Shown here: positions 32,321 through 44,910 of the stretch, in pieces
How positions within the stretch are numbered: the stretch's first letter is position 1
Layout: each line of letters starts with the position of its first letter
Assembly (NCBI RefSeq): GCF_958450345.1
Contig: NC_088782.1
Coordinates: 121,503,980 to 121,567,979, forward strand
DNA length: 64,000 nucleotides
Source of the DNA: Calliphora vicina
Lineage: Eukaryota > Arthropoda > Insecta > Diptera > Calliphoridae
Direction of reading: 5' to 3'
The notes under the pieces: generated by a model
Seen by the model: only the letters and a program-made list of their open reading frames with translations
Told to the model about the DNA's origin: nothing
The model's database searches: none
Program-made: the position numbers and the translations under genes

Positions 32321-33322
32321 TGAAATAATAAACCAAATTTTAGATTGAAATTATTTTTGTGATTTTTATTTAATTAGTTACTGCTGTCATTATTTGCTTT
32401 TAAAAATGAGTTTAAATTTTTTGGAGTTCTTTAGTATTTTCAAAATTTGACAGTAGTGAAATTTTTATTAAACATTTCGGAAAATAGAAAAATTATAAAT
32501 CTTTCTTGGAATTTAAAAAAAAAAATCGTATAAAATCAGATATTTTTTTATTTTGTTTTTTCATAGTGTTGTTAAATGGGCCGTAAAAATGCGTTTTGTG
32601 AAAATGCTGGATGACTTGAATCAAATCATTTTGCTCACTGTTTTCCATCACAACAAAGTGGGGCAGAATTAAAATTTTTTTGGAAATAAAGCTGGCATTT
32701 CCAAACGGCTGGTGTGATCGGTATAAAATAATATTTTTACTGCAATTTGTTTTTGTATTACTATTTTAAATACATTGCATTTAATATTGTTTTTATGTTT
32801 TCGAAATAAAAAGTGAAGAGATTATTTTCAAACGTGCCTTTGTTTTGTTGCTATCAATTTGATACATTGCGACTAGTCTTCATTGAAAATGATTGCGACT
32901 AACGGAGGGTTAAAACTGTTTAGGCAATATTGACCCCTGAGTACAGAATAAGGGTTAATTGATAGGAACAGTTAAACACGATTTTCACTATTCAAAGTAA
33001 TAAGTTCTTATCTTTTTTTTAAATTTGTTGTAAAAATATTTTCATAAATAAACTATAAGAAGAACTCATGAGTCATTTTGAAATGTAATTACTAAGATTA
33101 AATAAATTATATGAACGTTCCTTAAAAGCTACAGTTTTATTTAATTTCCAAGAGAAGCTAAACACGATTATCACTACACAAACTTATCTTTTTTCAATTT
33201 AAAACTCAGTGTAAAAACGTGATTTGTTACCTTTTAAAAATTGTGTGACTTCTGCCTAGTTTATGCCCTGCAAATAGTTTAAAACTCTACAGTTTGTTTT
33301 GGAAAATCTTTAGCCTACAAAG
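32321..33322. other. Interval with a ~200-bp tandem duplication; upstream of a small peptide gene
   Basis: AGTTAAACACGATTTTCACTA.. at 32970 and AAGCTAAACACGATTATCACTA.. at 33155 with following TTATCTTTTTT share a diverged duplicate. 33280-33322 is the presumed noncoding first exon of the gene at 33387. No other gene is visible. Confidence 0.35.
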
Positions 33323-33386
33323 GTATTTGAAATTCAAATTTGTTTAAATTAAAAACCTAATAATTATTTATATTTTCAGTTACAAA

Positions 33387-33482
33387 ATGAAGAATTTTCT
33401 AACCGTTTTGCCATTAGCCATATTTGTTGCCTTATTGGACTATTATAATGATGCACCAATTACTATTCCGTATGGTGGATAA
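33387..33482 (+). CDS. Putative secreted peptide, 31 aa, second exon
   Basis: A short frame, MKNFLTVLPLAIFVALL then an acidic/polar tail ending IPYGG, has a clear hydrophobic signal-peptide core (residues 4-17) and a mature part of only ~12-14 residues. A likely intron precedes it: donor AAAG|GTATTTG at 33323 and acceptor TTATATTTTCAG ending 33379, 57 nt, the usual fly size. AATAAAA signals follow at 33522 and 33550. The layout (noncoding exon 1, short intron, ATG a few bases into exon 2) is that of the four peptide genes at 37-47 kb. Function is unknown. Confidence 0.5.
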   Translation: MKNFLTVLPLAIFVALLDYYNDAPITIPYGG

Positions 33483-34400
33483 TATATATTTTTATACAGT
33501 GATATATTTTGAAAATCTCTAATAAAAGATTTCTAATTTCTTTATGTGCAAAATAAAAGACACAATTATGAAAAATTAAAGCAACCTTCTTTTAGTTAAT
33601 TAAATAAATAAGTAAAATTAAAGGCAGAATTTAATGCTGGCTATTTTAAAAGAAATGTCATTACCTTGCCCCGAGCGATTACTAATTGTTTCGATTGATG
33701 TAGAACACTCTATCTGGGATATGCTTCACTTTGGAATAGATATATTCCAAACTCGATTATCCGATGCTCAAAATATGAGCAATTATTTTACCTCGCAATC
33801 CATATATTGTTTGATTTCTCTAAGTGTATTTATGTATTTTTGTAAATTTCATTTCTTTTTTGTTTATTTTATTATTATTATTTATTTTAATACTTTATCC
33901 TTTTTTCTAACATTTATTTATTAACTTTCCTTAGTTCATGTGTTTTTTGAAAAATTTCAAACCAAAACCGCCAAAGTAAATAAACAATTTCAAGTGTTTT
34001 AATAACTCTGTCGGTTAAATTCACTGCCATATGAAAATAAATATTCAACAAACCCAAATAAATATTTTTTCTTTAATTTTTTTCTCTCCTTGATTTCTGT
34101 CTTTAATAAGTAAATTTAAAAACAGCTAAATATTTTTATTTTCTTTAACAAAATGTTTATATTACCAACGCCAAAGTGACCGCAACGGCTTTAGTAAATA
34201 AATAAATGACACATGCTGACATTAAACGTCATAAAGTGTCAGACAAAAAGGGATGTTAAACGGATTTCATTTTCATTTCAAGACAGAAAGTTATATTTGT
34301 TGAACATTTTGTGAATAATTTAAAACAAATTTAAATAAACATAAAATGAAAAATTTGTTAGTAGTTTGTTTGAAACAGTAGTGAATATTTGAAGGTAGAA
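33483..34400. other. Interval before the 35-bp arrays
   Basis: An ATG frame at 33634-33924 has a reasonable first 60 codons but ends in an A/T-rich tail and matches nothing I know; I leave it uncalled. TTTATATTACCAACGCCAAAGTGACCGCAACG around 34158 resembles 58372-58403, which also precedes a 35-bp array. Confidence 0.3.
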
Positions 34401-34419
34401 CATGTTATAAAAAATATAT

Positions 34420-36760
34420 AAATACTGATAATTGAAGCAAAAATTTAAAAACATAAAGACCCATAATTGAACTAAACAAACACTCACGATTGCAGCTAAG
34501 GTTGAACTTTATAATGTTCTACGATCAATGCTTAAATTGAACTATATAAAGACCCACGATTGAAGCTAAAATTGATCTACATAAAGACTCGTAATTGAAG
34601 CTAAAATTGAGCTACATAAAGACTCGTAATGATTGAAGCTAACATTCAGCTAAAAAGACATATGATTGAAGCTAAAATCGCACTAAATAAAGACTCTTGC
34701 TTGATGCTAAAGCCTCATGATTGAAGCGGAAAATTAGTTAAAAGACACATGATTGAAGCCAAAATTGAACCAAAAAAAACCTCATGATTGAAGCTAAAAT
34801 GTAACTACATAATGATTGATATTTAAAGCAAAAATTCAACTAAATAAGGACTCATGATAGCAGCTAAAATTTAGATAAAAAGACACATGATTGAAGCTAA
34901 AATTAAACCAAATAAAGCCTCATGACTGAAGCTAAAATTTAGCTAAAAATACATAAGATTGAAGCTAAAATTTAATTAAATAAAGACTCGTGATTTCAGC
35001 TAAAATTGAACCAAACAACACCTCATGATTGAAGAGATAATGTAACTATATAATGATTGATAATTAAAGAAAAAATTCAACTAAATAAATACTCATGATT
35101 GAAGCTAAAATTTAATTTAATAAAGACTCATGATTGATGCAAAAATGTAACTACATAATGACTGATGATAAAAACAAAAATTTAAAAATTTAAGACTCAT
35201 GATTGAAGCTAAAATTTAACCAAATAAAGACTCATGTTTGAAGCTGAAATTAAAATTAATAATGACTCAGGATTAAAGCTAATATTTAAGTTTAGATCAA
35301 CTATTGCAGCTAAACCTGAGCTAAATAAGGACTCATGGCCAAAGCTAAAACTGAACAAAATAAAGACTCGTGATTTCAGCTAAAATTGAACCAAACAAAA
35401 TCTCATGATTGAAGAGAAAATGTAACTACATAATGATTGATAATTAAAGCAAAAATTCAACTAAAAAAAGACTCATGATTGAAGCTAAAATTTAACAAAT
35501 AAAGACTCATGATTGAAGAAAAAATTGAACTACATAAAAACCCATGACTGAAGCTAAAATTGAACTACATAAAGTTTGATGATTGAAGCTTAAATTTAAC
35601 TAAACAAATACCCATGCTTGAAGCTAAAATTGAACCAAATAAAGACTCATGATTGAAGCTGAAATTGAGCAACATAAAAACTGAATAAATGCTCATGATT
35701 CAAGCTGAAATTGAAACTAATAATGACTAAGGACTAAAGCTAAAATTTAACTTTATAAATACCCACTATTGAAGCTAAACCTGAACTAAATAAAGAGTCG
35801 TGATTGAAGCTAAAATTTATCTAAACAAAGAGTCACGATTGAAGCAAAAATTTAAATAAATAAAGACTCATGATTGAAGCTTAAATTGAGCAACATAAAG
35901 ACGGAAGACTGAAGATTGAAGATGAAATTTAAGTTAATAATGACACAGTATTAAACCTAAAATTTAAGTTTAGAAAGGTCCACTTTTGAAACTAAACCTG
36001 AGTTAAATAAAGATTCATGGTCAAAGCTAAAACTGAACTAAATAATGACTCGTGATTGAAGCTAAAATTGAACCAAACAATGACTCGTGATTGAAGGAAA
36101 AATGTAGCTACATTGATTGAAGCTAAAATAGAACTACATAAAGACTGATGATTCAAGAAAAATTTAACGAAACAAAGTCCCAAGATTGAAGCTAAAATTT
36201 AACTAAATAAAGCCATAAAGACTGAACAAAGACTCTAGACTGAAGCAGAAATTTAAATTAATAATGACTCAGGATTAAACCTAGAATTTAGCTTTATAAA
36301 GGCCAACTATTCAAGATAAACCTTTGTTGATTTCAACCAGGAGAAACAAAGATTCAGATTGAAAGTAAAATTGTAATGCATCAATACTTATTATTGAAGC
36401 TAAATTTGAATTAAATAAACAGCTAAGGTTAGAGCTAAAATGTAACTATATAAAGAGCCACGATTGCAACTAAAATTGAACTAAATAAAGGCTCATGACT
36501 GAAAGTAAAATTGTAATGTATCAATACTTATTATTGAAGCTAAAATTTAATTAAATAAAGACCCCGATTGAAGCTAAAATTAACTGCGGGCACCACTCTG
36601 ATTGAAGGTATTATTGAACTACAGATAGACCTGTGATTGAAGCTAATATTGAACAACATAAGGATCCACGATTGAAGATTAAATTTAACTACGTAGTGGC
36701 CTTTGATGAAAACTTAAAACAAACTACATAAGGATCTATGATAAAGCTAAAATTCTATTT
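34420..36760 (+). repeat. 35-bp tandem array 1, diverged
   Basis: The unit reads roughly GATTGAAGCTAAAATTGAAC + TACATAAAGACTCAT, repeated about 65 times with many substitutions and small indels. This array favours ACTCATGATTG at the unit junction, unlike the CCTACGATTG of later arrays. Frames inside are repeat artefacts. Confidence 0.85.
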
Positions 36761-37040
36761 AAATATTTTTATATTTAAACTCCTTATTGAAGTGGAAGTG
36801 CTTTCTATTTAATATGTTAATCTATCCCTTGTGTTTCCATATCCCTATAGAATGCCAATATGACAAGCATACCAAAAACTCTGACGCAATTTTAAATTTA
36901 AAAATTAATAAATGTTTTATTATATTTATAATTTTAATTTAAATTTTGCATAATTTTCATTTTCATTTAAATTAGAATTTTACATTATCCATTATATTTT
37001 AGAAGTCCTTGTTCTTTTATCTTGTAAAACCATTAGACGA
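36761..37040 (-). promoter_or_regulatory. 3' flank and UTR of secreted-peptide gene 1
   Basis: The block with CTCCTTATTGAAGTGGAAG, AAAACTCTGACGCAATTTTA and a minus-strand AATAAA at 36916-36921 recurs before genes 2 and 3 (39660-39930, 43200-43433). The 3' flank is therefore part of the duplicated unit. Confidence 0.5.
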
Positions 37041-37151
37041 TTATTTGCGACCCAAAAGAGATGCAACTACAGCATCTGTAATCGGCTCAGCTGAGGCAAA
37101 GGCCAAAGCATTCAAGAGGGCAACAGCAACAACAGCAAAGAAGGTCTGCAT
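37041..37151 (-). CDS. Secreted peptide paralogue 1, 36 aa
   Basis: Coding exon of a two-exon gene. The signal peptide MQTFFAVVAVALLNALAFAS has a long hydrophobic core, followed by AEP and a 13-residue tail ending SLLGRK. Cleavage after SA is expected. Exon 1 is noncoding: TATAAAT at 37312-37318, donor AAAG|GTAAAG at 37242, acceptor TTTGTTTAG at 37159, an 84-nt intron. The residue after the initiator is Q where the paralogues have K. The C-terminal G-R-K could be an amidation and processing signal. I do not recognise the family. Confidence 0.7.
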   Translation of the reverse strand: MQTFFAVVAVALLNALAFASAEPITDAVVASLLGRK

Positions 37152-37158
37152 AGTGGAA

Positions 37159-37330
37159 CTAAACAAAGGGAAATATTGTTCGATAAAGAAAAAAATCTAT
37201 AAATAAAATGTAAGTTAATTTGAAGCTAGCTTAACGCTTTACCTTTAAAGGTTGTATATTTTGTTAAAGTAATCAAAATGAAACTATACATTTTTAGTGA
37301 ATAGTCTGGGTATTTATAGTTGAAATTTCC
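37159..37330 (-). promoter_or_regulatory. Promoter, noncoding exon 1 and intron of peptide gene 1
   Basis: TATAAATACCCAGACTATTC, then the exon containing AATGTATAGTTTCATTTTGA, is nearly identical in genes 1-3 and recognisable in gene 4. A GGAAATTTCA word lies just upstream of the TATA box; in genes 2 and 3 it is GGAAATTTAA. Confidence 0.55.
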
Positions 37331-37540
37331 TGAAAAAAAGTAATTTGCTGTAGATTATAAATCACGACTTTAAGCGTTTTCTAATTATAATTGAGGCTAA
37401 CTGTTAATTTTGTGGGTGATAACATATTTCTGAAGTAGCTCAGTTTATTTTACTTAGTTATTTGATAAGTGAAAATATTCGAATTCCATTCCTAATGAAT
37501 CTGCTAAACCCAAAGTTTCAATGAGCAATTTTGCTCATAA
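37331..37540. other. Upstream flank of peptide gene 1
   Basis: The block with ATCACGACTTTAAGCGTTTTC and TTGATAAGTGAAAATATT recurs upstream of genes 2 and 3 and is part of the duplicated unit. Confidence 0.4.
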
Positions 37541-39640
37541 CAGACTTGCGATTGATGCTAAAATTGAAATACGTAAAGATCTACGAATAAAGCTAAAATT
37601 GAACTATGTAAAGACCTAAGATTGAAGCTAAAATTGAACTACATAAAACCCCACGATTGAAGCTAAAATTGAGCTAAATAATGCTTGATGATTGAAGCAA
37701 ATATTTAACAAAATAAAAGCTCCCGATTGAAGCTAAAATTTAACTAAACAAAGACTCACAATTGAAGCTTAAATTGAACAATATAAAGACTGAATATATA
37801 GTCATAATTTTAGCTGAAACTGAAACTAATAATGACTAAGGATTAAAGCAAAATTTTAAATACCCACTACTGAAGCTAAACCTGAGCTAAATAAGGACTC
37901 ATGGTCGGATCTAAAACTGAACTAAATAATGACTTGTGATTGAAGCTAAAATTGAACTACATAAAGACCTACGATTAAAGCTAAAATTGAACCATATAAA
38001 GACCTAAGATTGAAGCTAAAATTGAACTATATAAAGACATAAGGTTGAAGCTAAAATTGAGCTACATAAAGACCTATGATTAAAGCTAAAATTGAACTAC
38101 ACAAAGACTCACGATTGAAGCTAAAATTCAACAATATAATGACTGAATAAATAGTCATAACTAAAGCTGAAATTGAAACTAATAATGACTAAGGATTAAA
38201 GCAAAAATTTAACTTTATAAATACCCACTATTGAAGCTAAACCTGAGCTAAATAAGGACTCATGGTCGAATCTAAAACTGAACTAAATACTGGCCTATGA
38301 TTGAAGCTAAAACTGAACTATACAAAGACCTAAGATTGAAGCTGAAATTGAACTATATAAAGACCTAAGATTGAAGCTAAAACTGAACTATACAAAGACC
38401 TAAGATTGAAGCTAAAATTGAACTACATAAAGACCTAAGATTGAAGCTAAAACTGAACTATACAAAGACCTAAGATTGAAGCTGAAATTGAACTATATAA
38501 AGACCTAAGATTGAAGCTAAAACTGAACTACACAAAGACCTAAGATTGAAGCTAAAATTGAACTATATAAAGACCTAAGATTGAAGCTAAAACTGAACTA
38601 CACAAAGACCTAAGATTGAAGCTGAAGTCGAACTATATAAAGACCTAGGATTGAAGCTAAAATTGAGCTACATAGAGACCTAAGATTGAAGCTAAAGCTG
38701 AACTATACAAAGACCTAAGATTGAAGCTAAAACTGAACTATACAAAGACCTAAGATTGAAGCTAAAATTGAACTACACAAAGACCTAAAACTGAATCTGA
38801 AATTCAGCTACATAAAGACCTATGATTGAAACTAAAATTGAACTAAACAAAGATTTACTATTGAAGCCAAAGTTTAATTAAATAAAGACTCTTAATTGAA
38901 GCCGAAATTGAACCAAATAGAGACTCATGATTGAAGCTGAAATTGAGCAACATCAAGACTGAATAAATACTCATGATTGAAGTTGAAATTGAAACTTATA
39001 ATGACTAAGGATTAAAGCTAAAACTTAACTTTATAAAGACCCACTATTGAAACTAAACCTGAGTTAAATAAAGACTCATGGTCAAAGCTAAAACTGAACT
39101 AAATAATGACTCGTGATTGAAGCTAAAATTGAACTACATAAAGACCTACTATTAAAGCTAAAATTGAACCATATAAAGATCTAAGAATGAAGCTAAAATT
39201 GAGCTACATAAAGACCTAAGATTGAAGCTAAAATTGAATTATATAAAGACTTAAACATGTAGCTAAAATTGAACTATAGATCTACATATAAATCCACAAT
39301 TGAAGCTAAAATTGAACTGTATAAAGGTTTACGATTGAAGCTTAAATTGAGCTAAATAAAGACCCACGATTAAATAAAGACTCATGGTTGAAAGTAAAAT
39401 TGTAATGCATCAATACTTATTATTGAAGATAAAAAAATAAAATTTAATTTAATAAAGACCCACGATTGAAGCTAAAATTAACTATGGATAAACCTACGAT
39501 TGAAGCTAAAATTTAACTACAGATAGATCTGCGATTGAACCTAATATTTAACTACACAAGGATCCACGATTGAATATCAAATTTAACTACGCAATGACCT
39601 TCTATGAAAACTTAAATCAAACTACATAAATGTCTATAAT
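37541..39640 (+). repeat. 35-bp tandem array 2
   Basis: This is the same unit as array 1. 38280-38790 is recently homogenised: two alternating variants (AAGCTAAAACTGAACTATAC and AAGCTGAAATTGAACTATAT) form ~70-bp higher-order units with very few differences. Confidence 0.85.
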
Positions 39641-39930
39641 GAAGCTAAAATTCTATTTAAATATTTCTATATTTAAACTCCTTATTGAAGTGGAAGTGCT
39701 TTCTAATTAATATGTTAATCTATCCTTTATGTTCCCATATCCTTATATAAAGTATTATAAGTAAACCAAAAACTCTGACGCAATTTTAAATTTAAAAATT
39801 AATAAATGTTTTATTATATTTATAATTTTAATTTAATTTTTGCATAATTTTCATTTACATTTAAATTTGCCATTATCCATTATATTTTAGAAGTCCTGGT
39901 CGCTTCAGCATGTAAAAGCATTAAAAGTTT

Positions 39931-40050
39931 TTATTTTCCACTCAAAAGACCAGTAGCAGTGCCAACTAGTTCACCTAAAATCGGCTCAGCTGAGGCAAAG
40001 GCCAAAGCATTCAAGAGGGCAACAGCAACAACAGCGAAGAAGATCTTCAT
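39931..40050 (-). CDS. Secreted peptide paralogue 2, 39 aa
   Basis: The signal peptide MKIFFAVVAVALLNALAFAS is almost identical to paralogue 1. After AEP the mature tail is different, starting ILGELVG and ending GLLSGK. Gene layout is the same: TATAAAT at 40216-40222, donor AAAG|GTAAAA at 40146, acceptor at 40058, an 89-nt intron, and AATAAA (minus) at 39810-39815. The G-K end again fits amidation. The signal region is nearly invariant while the tail changes in sequence and length. Confidence 0.75.
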   Translation of the reverse strand: MKIFFAVVAVALLNALAFASAEPILGELVGTATGLLSGK

Positions 40051-40540
40051 AGTGGAACTAAACAATGGAAAATATTGTTCAATATAGAAAAAAATCAATA
40101 AATAAAATGAAATTTAAGGTAGTTAGTAGCTAGTTTAGTTTTTTACCTTTAAAATTTGTTTGGTTTGTTTAAGTAATCAAAATGAAACTATACATTTTTA
40201 GTGAATAGTCTGGGTATTTATAGGTTAAATTTCCTGCAAAAAAAGTATTTTGCTGTAAATTATTAATCACGACTTTAAGTGTTTTCTGTAATTATGAATA
40301 TAACTCACGGTGTGTTAAAATTAATTAGTCATTTGAAAAGCGTCCATATTTTGAGCAAGTAAAGCTAACTGTCAATTAAACTGTTAATTGATAAGTGAAA
40401 ATATTTGAAATCTATTCCTAATGAATCTACTAAACCCACAGATTGAATATGCGATCATAACAGGCATTGAAAAGTTGTCTTGCTAAGCATTTTTCACTTT
40501 CAGAAATAATTCTCTTTAATCACATAGTTTAGAGCTAATC
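40051..40540 (-). promoter_or_regulatory. Promoter, exon 1, intron and upstream flank of peptide gene 2
   Basis: TATAAAT is at 40216-40222 and the intron is 40058-40146. The flank to 40540 repeats that of gene 1 and especially gene 3 (AACTCACGGTGTGTTAAAATTA block), pointing to a gene 2/gene 3 duplication later than the split from gene 1. Confidence 0.55.
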
Positions 40541-43190
40541 TTAATCTACATAAACCCGAACTAAAATCGAACTAAATAAAGATCCACAAACAGTGAAGCT
40601 AAAATTAATGTAAATAAAAACCTACTCTGAACTTTATAAAGACCTGCAATTGAAGGCAAAAATTAACTACATAAACTCCTGCATTTGAAGCTAAAATTAA
40701 AATAAATAAAAACCTAAGATTGAAGCTAAAGTTTTACTACAAAAAGATCTAAAATTGAATTTCATAAAGAGCTTCGATTGAAGCTAAGATTGAACTTCAT
40801 AAAGACCTTCGATTAAAGCTATGATTGAAGTTCATAAAGACCTACGATTGAAGCTAATATTGAACTTCATAAAGACCTTCGATTAAAGCTGAGATTTAAC
40901 TTCATAAAGACCTTCGATTAAAGCTAAGATTGAAGTTCATAAAGACCTACGATTGAAGCTAAAATTGAATTTCATAAAGATCTTCGATTAAAGCTGAGAT
41001 TGAACTTCATAAAGACCTGCGATTAAAGCTGAGATTGAACTTCTTAAAGTCTTTCGATTGAAACTAAAATTGAATTTCATAAAGACCTTCGATTGAAGCT
41101 AAGATTGAACTTCATAAAGACCTTCGATTAAAGCTGAGATTGAACTTCTTAAAGTCTTTCGATTGAAGCTAAAATTGAATTTCATAAAGACCTTCGATTG
41201 AAGCTAAGATTGAACTTCATAAAGACCTTCGATTAAAGCTAAGATTGAAGTTCATAAAGACCTACGGTTGAAGCTAAAATTGAAGACCTACGGTTGAAAC
41301 TAAAATTGAAGCTAAAATTGAACTACGATTGAAGCTAAAATTGAATTTCATAAAGATCTTCGATTAAAGCTGATATTGAACTTCATAAAGACCTGCGATT
41401 AAAGCTGAGATTGAACTTCTTAAAGTCTTTCGATTGAAGCTAAAATTGAATTTCATAAAGACCTTCGATTGAAGCTAGATTGAACTTCATAAAGACCTTT
41501 GATTAAAGCTAAGATTGAAGTTCATAAAGACCTACGATTGAAGCTAAAATTGAACTATATACAGACCTACGATTGAAGCTAAAATTGAATTTCATAAAGA
41601 CCTTCGATTAAAGCTGAGATTGAACTTCATAAAGACCTTCGATTAAAGCTAAGATTCAACTTCATAAAGTCATTCGATTGAAGCTAAAATTGAACTTTAT
41701 AAAGACCTACGATTGAAGCTAAGATTGAACTTCATAAAGACAAACGATTAAAGCTAAAATTGAACCACAAAACGATCTTCGATTGAAGCTAAGATTGAAC
41801 CTGATTAAGACCTTCGATTGAAGTTTATTAAGACCTACGATTGAAGCTAAAATTGGATTACATACAGAACTACGATTTAAGCTAAGACTGAAATTAATAA
41901 TGACCTACGATTGAAGCTAAAATTGAACAAAACAAGAACTCATGGATGAAGCAAAAAAATGTAACTGCATAGAGAATGATGATTAAAGCTGAAATTTAAC
42001 TAAATAAAAACTCATGATTGTATACAAAATATAGTTAAAGAAAGACCCACGATTGCAGCCAAAATTGAAGTTGACAAAGACTCATGATTGATGTAAAAAA
42101 TGCGACTACATAAAGACTAATGATTGAAGCAAAAACGTAACTTATTAAATGATTATCATTAAAGCTAAAAATGAACTGTATAAAGACCCACGATTGAAGC
42201 TAAAGTTGAGATAAATAAAAACTCACACTATTGAACTAAATAAAGACTCATGATTGAAGTTAATATTTAAATGCATCAATAGCTATTATTGAAGCTAAAA
42301 TTGAACTTATTAAAGACTCTTGATTGAGGCTAAATAAATTCTCATGATTGAAGCTTAAATATAACTACATAAACGATGACGATTGAAGATAAAATTAAGT
42401 TAAATAAAAACTCACGATTGAGGCCAAACTTCAGCTACATAAATATTGAATAAGGACTTATGATTGAAGCTAAAACTAAATTATATAAATAATGATGATT
42501 GAAGCTAAACCCCCTGAAACTTAAATAAGGGCTAATGATTGAAGCCACAATTGGAATGAATAAAGACTCTAGATTGAATCTAAAATATAACTTTATTAAG
42601 TTAAAATATAACTCTATTAAGACCCGGGATTGAAGCTCACATTGATCTAAATAAAGACCGACGATTGGAGCTAAATTTAAAACACATCAATACCTATAAT
42701 TGAAGCTATGATTGAACTAAATAAAGGGTCATGATTAAAGCTTGAATTGAATTACATAAAGACTGATAATTGAAGCAAAAATTTAGCAATATAAAGACTT
42801 GTGATTGAATTGAACTAAATAAAGACCCACGATTGAATTGTAAATTGTACCTAATAATGGCCTACGATTAAAGATAAAATTTAAATATATAGAGGTAAAA
42901 TAAAAGTTAAATAAAAAATCAAGATTGAAGCTAAAACATAACTAAATAAAGAATCACTATTGAATCTAAAATTTAATTACATCAAGACCTATTAATGAAT
43001 ACATAAAAGGCTCATGATTGTTCCTAAAATTGAGCTAAATAAAGGCCAATGATTGAAGCTGGAATCAAAATATGTATGGTTCCACTATAGAAGCTAAAAT
43101 TTAACTACATAAATACCCATAATTGAAGATCAAATTCAACTACATAATGACCTTCGATGAAAGCTAAAGTCTAACCACATAAAGATCTAT
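40541..43190 (+). repeat. 35-bp tandem array 3
   Basis: Within 40760-41760 the unit is a distinct subtype (GATTAAAGCTGAGATTGAAC and TTCATAAAGACCTTC), organised in 3-4 unit higher-order blocks. 41760-43190 is older and more diverged. Confidence 0.85.
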
Positions 43191-43433
43191 GATAAAACGA
43201 AAACTCTATTTAAATATTTTTATATTTAAACTCCTTATTTATGTTTCCATATCCTTGTTGAAATTATGATAAGCAGACAAAAAAACTCTGATACACTTTT
43301 AAATTTCAAAATTAATAATTATTTTATATTATATTTATAACATTAGTTTAATTTTTGCAGAATTTTAATTTACATTTAAATTTGCCATTATCCGTTATAC
43401 TTTAGAAGTTCAGGTCGCTTAAGCATTCGACGT

Positions 43434-43547
43434 TTATTTGCCAAGTAAACCATCAGGTCCAAGTAAACTACTTACAATCGGCTCAGCTGAGGCAAAGGCC
43501 AAAACATTCATGAGGGTAATAGCAACAACAGCAAAGTAGATCTTCAT
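43434..43547 (-). CDS. Secreted peptide paralogue 3, 37 aa
   Basis: The signal peptide MKIYFAVVAITLMNVLAFAS is the most changed of the four; AEP is kept and the tail runs IVSSLLGPDGLLGK. TATAAAT is at 43713-43719; the intron is 43555-43643 (89 nt, donor AAAG|GTAAAA, acceptor GTTCAG). The usual AATAAA downstream is altered (AATATAAA). The frame is intact and the signal core preserved, so it is probably functional, but it is the likeliest of the four to be decaying. Confidence 0.68.
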   Translation of the reverse strand: MKIYFAVVAITLMNVLAFASAEPIVSSLLGPDGLLGK

Positions 43548-44030
43548 ATTGGAACTGAACAAAGGAAAATATTGTTCAATATAGAAAAAAATCAATAAAT
43601 AAAATGAAATTTAAGGTAGTTAGTAGCTAATTTAGTTTTTTACCTTTAAAATTTGTTTGGTTTGTTTAAGTAATCAAAATGAAACTATAAATTTTTAGAG
43701 AATAGTCTGGGTATTTATAGGTTAAATTTCCTGCTAAAAAAAAGTATTTTGCTGTAAATTATTAATCACGACTTTAAGCGTTTTCTAATTATAAATATAG
43801 CTCACGGTGTGTTAAAATTAATTAGTCATTTGAAACGTGTCCATATTTTTAGCAAGTGAAGCTAACTGTCAAATAAACTGTTAATTGATAAGTGAAAATA
43901 TTTGAATTACTTTCCTAATGAATCTAAAATCCCAAAATATAATGTGCAAACATTAATGTGCAGCATTGAAAAGTAGTCTTTGTAAGTATTTTTCTCTTTC
44001 AGAAATAATTCTCTTTAATCAGATAGTTTA
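43548..44030 (-). promoter_or_regulatory. Promoter, exon 1, intron and upstream flank of peptide gene 3
   Basis: The flank is highly similar to that of gene 2, base for base over long stretches, including CTCACGGTGTGTTAAAATTAATTAGTC split by few changes. Confidence 0.5.
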
Positions 44031-44910
44031 GAGCTAATCTTAATCTACATAAGCCCGAACTAAAAAAGTTTGAACTGCATAAATGCCTACAGCTGAATCG
44101 AAAACTTTGCTAAATAAAGACCTTCGATTGTAGCTAAAATATAACTTTTTTAAAATATAGGATTCAATATAAAATTGAAATGCATAACGACCGACCAACA
44201 GTTAAGCTAAAACTAAAGTAAATAAAAACCTACTCTAAACTTCATAAAGACCTATGATTGAAGCTAAGACTGAACTTGGTAAAGACCTACGATTGTAGCT
44301 AAGATTGAACTTCATTAAGACATATGATTGTAGCTAAAATTGAACTTCATAAAGACCTATGATTGAAGCTAAGACTGTAGATAAGATAGAACTTCATTAA
44401 GATTTATGACTGCATCTAAGATTGAACTTCATAAAGACCTACGATTGAAGCTTAAGTTGCACTACAAAATGACTTAAACTTGGACTTCATAAAGACCTAC
44501 GATTGAAGCGAATTTTGAACATCAAAAAGACCTACGATTGAAGTGAATTTTGAACATCAAAAAGACCTACGATTGAAGCTAAGACTGAGTTTAATAAAGA
44601 CCTACAATTGAAATTAAAATTGAACTTCATAAAGACCTACAATTGAAGCTTAAGTTGCACTACAAAAAGACTTAAACTTGGACTTCATAAAGGCCTACGA
44701 TTGAAGCGAATTTTGAACATCAAAAAGACCTACGATTGAATCTAAGACTGAGTTTAATAAAGACCTGCAATTGAAACTAAAATTGAACTTCACAAAGACC
44801 TACGATTGAAGCTAAGACTCAACTTCATGAAGACCTACGATTGATGCTAAGACTGAAGCTATACGATTGCAGCTATACATTAACTATATGAAGACCTACG
44901 ATTGAAGCTC
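44031..44910 (+). repeat. 35-bp tandem array 4
   Basis: Units of the TTCATAAAGACCTACGATTG type, with a duplicated 150-200 bp block (TTAAGTTGCACTACAAAA at 44455 and 44652). The array ends abruptly at a truncated family A element. Confidence 0.8.

Noticed and set aside
33634..33924. 96-codon frame downstream of the 31-aa peptide gene
   Set aside because: The first 60 codons look passable but the tail is low complexity and nothing supports transcription or homology.
37009..37206. 65-codon plus-strand frame
   Set aside because: It is antisense to secreted-peptide gene 1, which has TATA box, intron and paralogues on the minus strand.
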